From JBEIUL01 sp044356865 (GTDB taxonomy: Bacteria; Planctomycetota; Phycisphaerae; Phycisphaerales; SM1A02), in the NCBI GenBank assembly GCA_044356865.1, contig JBIKVN010000140.1:1-8216 (forward strand): 8,216 nt of DNA, written 5' to 3'. The notes under the pieces are model-generated. The model was not told where the DNA came from and did no database searches. It worked only from the letters and a program-made list of their open reading frames with translations. Position 1 is the first letter of the stretch. Every line of letters starts with the position of its first letter. Positions 6,660-8,216 of this stretch are shown here, one piece after another. A program made the position numbers and the translations under genes.

Positions 6660-6715
6660 CGTCCTTCGTCCGGCAACTTGAGCGGAAAGGAAGCCCCCCA
6701 AAGCCCAGGATCGGG

Positions 6716-6774
6716 CGCTTCATCCGAGCCCGCGAGGAACTCCACCGGGGTCCTCCGGGAGTTCGCCCGACGCT
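6716..6774 (+). pseudogene. Transposase C-terminal fragment, left copy
   Basis: In frame from 6716 this reads RFIRAREELHRG, followed by a one-base frameshift. It matches the better preserved relic at 7822-8040 in two blocks: 6716-6727 is identical to 7870-7881, and 6736-6774 matches 7938-7975 at about 35 of 38 positions with one extra base. The roughly 48 nt between the blocks in the right copy are missing here. The copy is too short and broken to encode anything. It lies just downstream of the toxin gene, so the toxin-antitoxin operon sits between the two fragments. Confidence 0.6.
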
Positions 6775-6808
6775 TGGATCTTCGCAGGAACTGGATGCGG
6801 TCCAGCGG

Positions 6809-7324
6809 TCAACGGTTCCGCTGCCGGACCAGTTCGTGGGCGGTGGCCATCGGCAGGTACATGTGGAGGCGATCGTCGGTCAGGCTCTCGAACCCGTACC
6901 TCGCGTAGAACGCGCGTGATGGCTCGTCCTTCGCATCAACCTCGATCGCGGCCGACGCGATCGTCTCGGAGGCCTTGACCGCAACCCCGAGCGCCTCGAC
7001 GAGCAGCGCGCCCCCGAGTCCCTGTCCACGGAACTTCAGGTCCACCGCGAGCCGACCGATGAGCGTGGCCGGAAGCGACATCCTGGCCGGGAACCCATGA
7101 CCATCGGGGATCACGCTCACCATGACGCGACTCGCGGCGAGCGTGAAGTATCCGGCGAGCTTTCCATCATGCGATGCGAGCACGTAGCCGCGGGTGAGGC
7201 TCTTCCTGTCGTGCTGGCCCAGCTTGGTCTTGAGGTAATCGTTGAGCGCGGGTACGCCGCAGTCGAAGCCGTCCCGATCGTGCCTGGACTTGTCGAACGG
7301 TTCGAACCGGAGCGTTTCAGTCAC
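6809..7324 (-). CDS. GNAT acetyltransferase toxin of a TacAT-type module
   Basis: TacT/AtaT-type toxins acetylate the amino group of certain aminoacyl-tRNAs and so block translation. The 171-residue protein starts with GTG at 7324 and shows FDCGVPALNDYL at 20-31, typical of these toxins, the acetyl-CoA loop RLAVDLKFRGQGLGGALL at 91-108 (R99-G100-Q101-G102-L103-G104), and FYARYGF at 139-145 with Y140, the position of the conserved catalytic tyrosine in this group. The GTG start overlaps the antitoxin stop by 8 nt (GTGACTGA), with GGGAG 7 nt upstream, which implies translational coupling. An ORF extended to 7417 would run through the antitoxin gene and is rejected. No truncation is seen. The tRNA target cannot be read from the sequence; an ordinary GNAT enzyme is unlikely given the partner gene. 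Confidence 0.93.
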   Translation of the reverse strand: MTETLRFEPFDKSRHDRDGFDCGVPALNDYLKTKLGQHDRKSLTRGYVLASHDGKLAGYFTLAASRVMVSVIPDGHGFPARMSLPATLIGRLAVDLKFRGQGLGGALLVEALGVAVKASETIASAAIEVDAKDEPSRAFYARYGFESLTDDRLHMYLPMATAHELVRQRNR

Positions 7325-7592
7325 CGGCGATCTCCCGATGTCGCTTGGCCGCTCGACGGAGCGCCGCGTTCGGGCGAGCCGGCTTGCCGAGCATCGCGAG
7401 CAGTGCGGCGCTGTCACGCTCCGAGAGCTCGCGGGCCTGGATGCGGCTCAGCGTCTTGTCGGCGGCCAACTCGAGAACCCCGTTGATGAAGCTCGTCACC
7501 GTCATGCCGCGGAGCGCGGCGGCCTTCTCCACCTTGGACTTGAGGGGTTCGGGCTGACGAATGGTGATCTTGCTGTATCGGATGGTGCTCAT
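7317..7592 (-). CDS. DUF1778 (TacA-like) ribbon-helix-helix antitoxin
   Basis: This 91-residue protein should bind the neighbouring GNAT toxin through its C-terminus and the operator DNA through its N-terminus. Residues 1-45 (STIRYSKITIRQPEPLK then ALRGMTVTSFINGVLELAAD) form the RHH strand and helices. The C-terminal half contains LSERDSAALLAMLGKPARPNAAL, the toxin-wrapping segment of DUF1778 proteins (usual form LSERD...L..P..PN..L). The ATG at 7592 is preferred over in-frame ATGs at 7613 and 7658 because it begins the RHH domain, has GAGG about 7 nt upstream and leaves the operator outside the coding region. It is the first gene of the operon, its stop overlapping the toxin start, and is probably autorepressed by the toxin-antitoxin complex at 7612-7630. 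Confidence 0.93.
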   Translation of the reverse strand: MSTIRYSKITIRQPEPLKSKVEKAAALRGMTVTSFINGVLELAADKTLSRIQARELSERDSAALLAMLGKPARPNAALRRAAKRHREIAGD

Positions 7593-7608
7593 GGCGTACC
7601 TCTGGCAA

Positions 7609-7639
7609 ATCATACGGCATAATGCCGTATCAGGTTCAA
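7609..7639 (-). promoter_or_regulatory. Promoter of the toxin-antitoxin operon
   Basis: On the minus strand TTGAAC (7639-7634) is followed after 19 nt by TATGAT (7614-7609). Transcription would start near 7602, about 10 nt before the antitoxin ATG. The 19-bp palindrome fills the gap between the two boxes and overlaps the -10 box. Confidence 0.55.
7612..7630. promoter_or_regulatory. Palindromic operator of the toxin-antitoxin operon
   Basis: ATACGGCAT-A-ATGCCGTAT is a perfect 9-bp inverted repeat with a single central base, 20 nt upstream of the antitoxin start. Position and symmetry suit binding by the ribbon-helix-helix dimers of the DUF1778 protein and repression of its own promoter. Confidence 0.78.
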
Positions 7640-7643
7640 GTTC

Positions 7644-7664
7644 CCCTGCGGAATCCACGCAGGG
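7644..7664. repeat. 7-bp stem-loop
   Basis: CCCTGCG (7644-7650) and CGCAGGG (7658-7664) enclose a 7-nt loop. It lies just upstream of the toxin-antitoxin promoter on the far side from the operon. No function can be assigned. Confidence 0.4.
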
Positions 7665-7676
7665 AGCGGTTCTCGG

Positions 7677-7702
7677 CCCCGGCCGAAGCCAAGCCGGGGT
7701 TT
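7677..7702 (+). terminator. Terminator-like stem-loop
   Basis: CCCCGGC (7677-7683) pairs with GCCGGGG (7693-7699) around a 9-nt loop and is followed by TTT. The T-run is short and no plus-strand gene ends just before it, so it may be the remnant of a terminator inside a decayed element. Confidence 0.3.
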
Positions 7703-7758
7703 CGTCCCATGATCCGAGATCACGACCGAGCCCCGGACCGGAACCTGGCCATCGACGC

Positions 7759-7779
7759 CACCCCCATCGATCGGGGGTG
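7759..7779. repeat. 7-bp stem-loop at the edge of the transposase relic
   Basis: CACCCCC (7759-7765) and GGGGGTG (7773-7779) surround the 7-nt centre ATCGATC. It lies about 40 nt before recognisable transposase sequence. Confidence 0.35.
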
Positions 7780-7821
7780 CGCTACCAGGTCGTCGTCCGA
7801 GGGACCAGCCTCCGGCACGGC

Positions 7822-8040
7822 CACGGAAGCCCGTTCATCTCCCGCGCCTTCCCGAACGAGTTCGAGACTCGCTTCATCCGAACCCTCCGTACCCTCGAGC
7901 AACAGCTCCTCGGGCCCGTGAGTCTCGACACCGTGTCGGAACTCCACCGGGCCTTCCGGGAGTTCGCCCAACGCTCCAACCACCACGGGATCATCGGGCG
8001 GATCGGTTGCCGCACGCCTGCATGGCACCGTCGCGAGTTC
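7822..8040 (+). pseudogene. Integrase-core (rve) transposase C-terminal remnant, right copy
   Basis: An open frame without a start codon reads HGSPFISRAFPNEF, then ETRFIRTLRTLEQQLL, then ELHRAFREFAQRSNHH and GIIGRIGCRTPAWHRREF. This is the order of DDE integrase-core transposases of the IS3/IS481 kind (DNGSxFxSRAF, then ERFIRTLKEQ, a linker, then LRxFVxRYNxxWLIERLGYRTPA). The segment that should hold the central motif between SRAF and ETRF is missing, the Asp of the DNGS motif is replaced, and the N-terminal half is absent, so it is a dead fragment. A shorter copy lies at 6716-6774 on the other side of the toxin-antitoxin operon. The exact IS family is uncertain. Confidence 0.65.
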
Positions 8041-8101
8041 CCCCGGGGGAGGCCCTCGCCCGACGCCCCTCCACTCGTCCACCGCCTATCCTGTCCGCCC
8101 C

Positions 8102-8216
8102 ATGGGACTCTTCTCCACCGTCGTCCTTCCCGGCGCCGAGCTCAGCCTCGGTTACGCCTCCGAACTCTGCAAGACCATCCCGGCGGACGTCTTCAACAAG
8201 ATGCCGTCGAAGGATT
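8102..8216 (+). CDS. N-terminal part of a protein, possibly DinB superfamily (cut by window)
   Basis: Only 38 codons are visible: MGLFSTVVLPGAELSLGYASELCKTI and so on, with no signal peptide or membrane segment. The pattern of a first helix with a GYASEL-like stretch, then IPADVFNKMPSKD, resembles the start of DinB-superfamily four-helix proteins, in which the metal-binding residues would come later. The product guess is weak. The frame is open to the window end with high-GC codon use. No Shine-Dalgarno is visible; TATCCT at 8087-8092, 9 nt before the ATG, might be the -10 box of a nearly leaderless transcript. Confidence 0.6.
   Translation, partial: MGLFSTVVLPGAELSLGYASELCKTIPADVFNKMPSKD

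Larger units (their letters stand above)
6500..6808. other. Non-coding spacer with hairpin, direct repeats and transposase scrap
   Basis: This 309-nt gap lies between the convergent 823-residue protein gene and the GNAT gene. It holds a perfect long hairpin (6581-6613), a pair of imperfect direct repeats around it (6544-6564 and 6637-6659) and a transposase fragment (6716-6774). Open frames of 90-140 codons cross it on both strands, but they resemble no protein, run into neighbouring genes and look like GC-rich chance frames. Confidence 0.6.

Noticed and set aside
6500..6919. Plus-strand frames of 130-139 codons in the spacer after the secreted-protein gene
   Set aside because: They run into the antisense of the GNAT gene, resemble no protein apart from the short transposase scrap, and have no ribosome binding site.
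7720..8082. Minus-strand frame of 120 codons over the right transposase relic
   Set aside because: The plus strand carries the recognisable transposase blocks; this is the complement of that region.
1..8216. CRISPR array, tRNA or rRNA genes
   Set aside because: I saw no regularly spaced repeats and no tRNA or rRNA signature on either strand.

Overview
This 8.2 kb window comes from a high-GC bacterial chromosome. The gene content (rpmF-plsX, an rpsL-rpsG pair without fusA/tuf behind it, a large secreted helical protein with no recognised family) and an L32 beginning MNPPLRTSPGRTRRRR suggest a planctomycete, possibly of the Phycisphaerae. This assignment is an inference from sequence style; no 16S rRNA or other decisive marker is present.

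Left part (1-1610): a minus-strand operon rpmF-plsX (ribosomal protein L32, then the phosphate acyltransferase of phospholipid synthesis, cut by the window edge) reads leftward from a good sigma70-type promoter at 1029-1056. Divergent from it, rnhA (ribonuclease HI) reads rightward. Middle part (1611-2891): a promoter at 1661-1689, rpsL (S12) and rpsG (S7), closed by a strong intrinsic terminator. Then come a ThiF/MoeB-type E1-like adenylyltransferase gene, probably leaderless (2910-3938), and a gene for an 823-residue exported protein (4028-6499) that appears to consist of two degenerate tandem repeats of about 410 residues.

Right part (6500-8101) is an accessory insertion. A minus-strand toxin-antitoxin operon of the TacA/TacT kind (ribbon-helix-helix DUF1778 antitoxin plus GNAT acetyltransferase toxin, 8-nt overlap) has a perfect 19-bp palindromic operator lying exactly between candidate -35 and -10 boxes. 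It is bracketed by two broken copies of the same transposase/integrase C-terminus and by several hairpins, which points to acquisition through a mobile element that has since decayed. The window ends in the first 38 codons of another plus-strand gene, possibly of the DinB superfamily.

The most unusual observations are the internally duplicated secreted protein, the TacAT module between duplicate transposase relics, and a natural arginine at S12 position 88, a site where K-to-R substitution causes streptomycin resistance in other bacteria. I did not see a clearly new multi-gene system.
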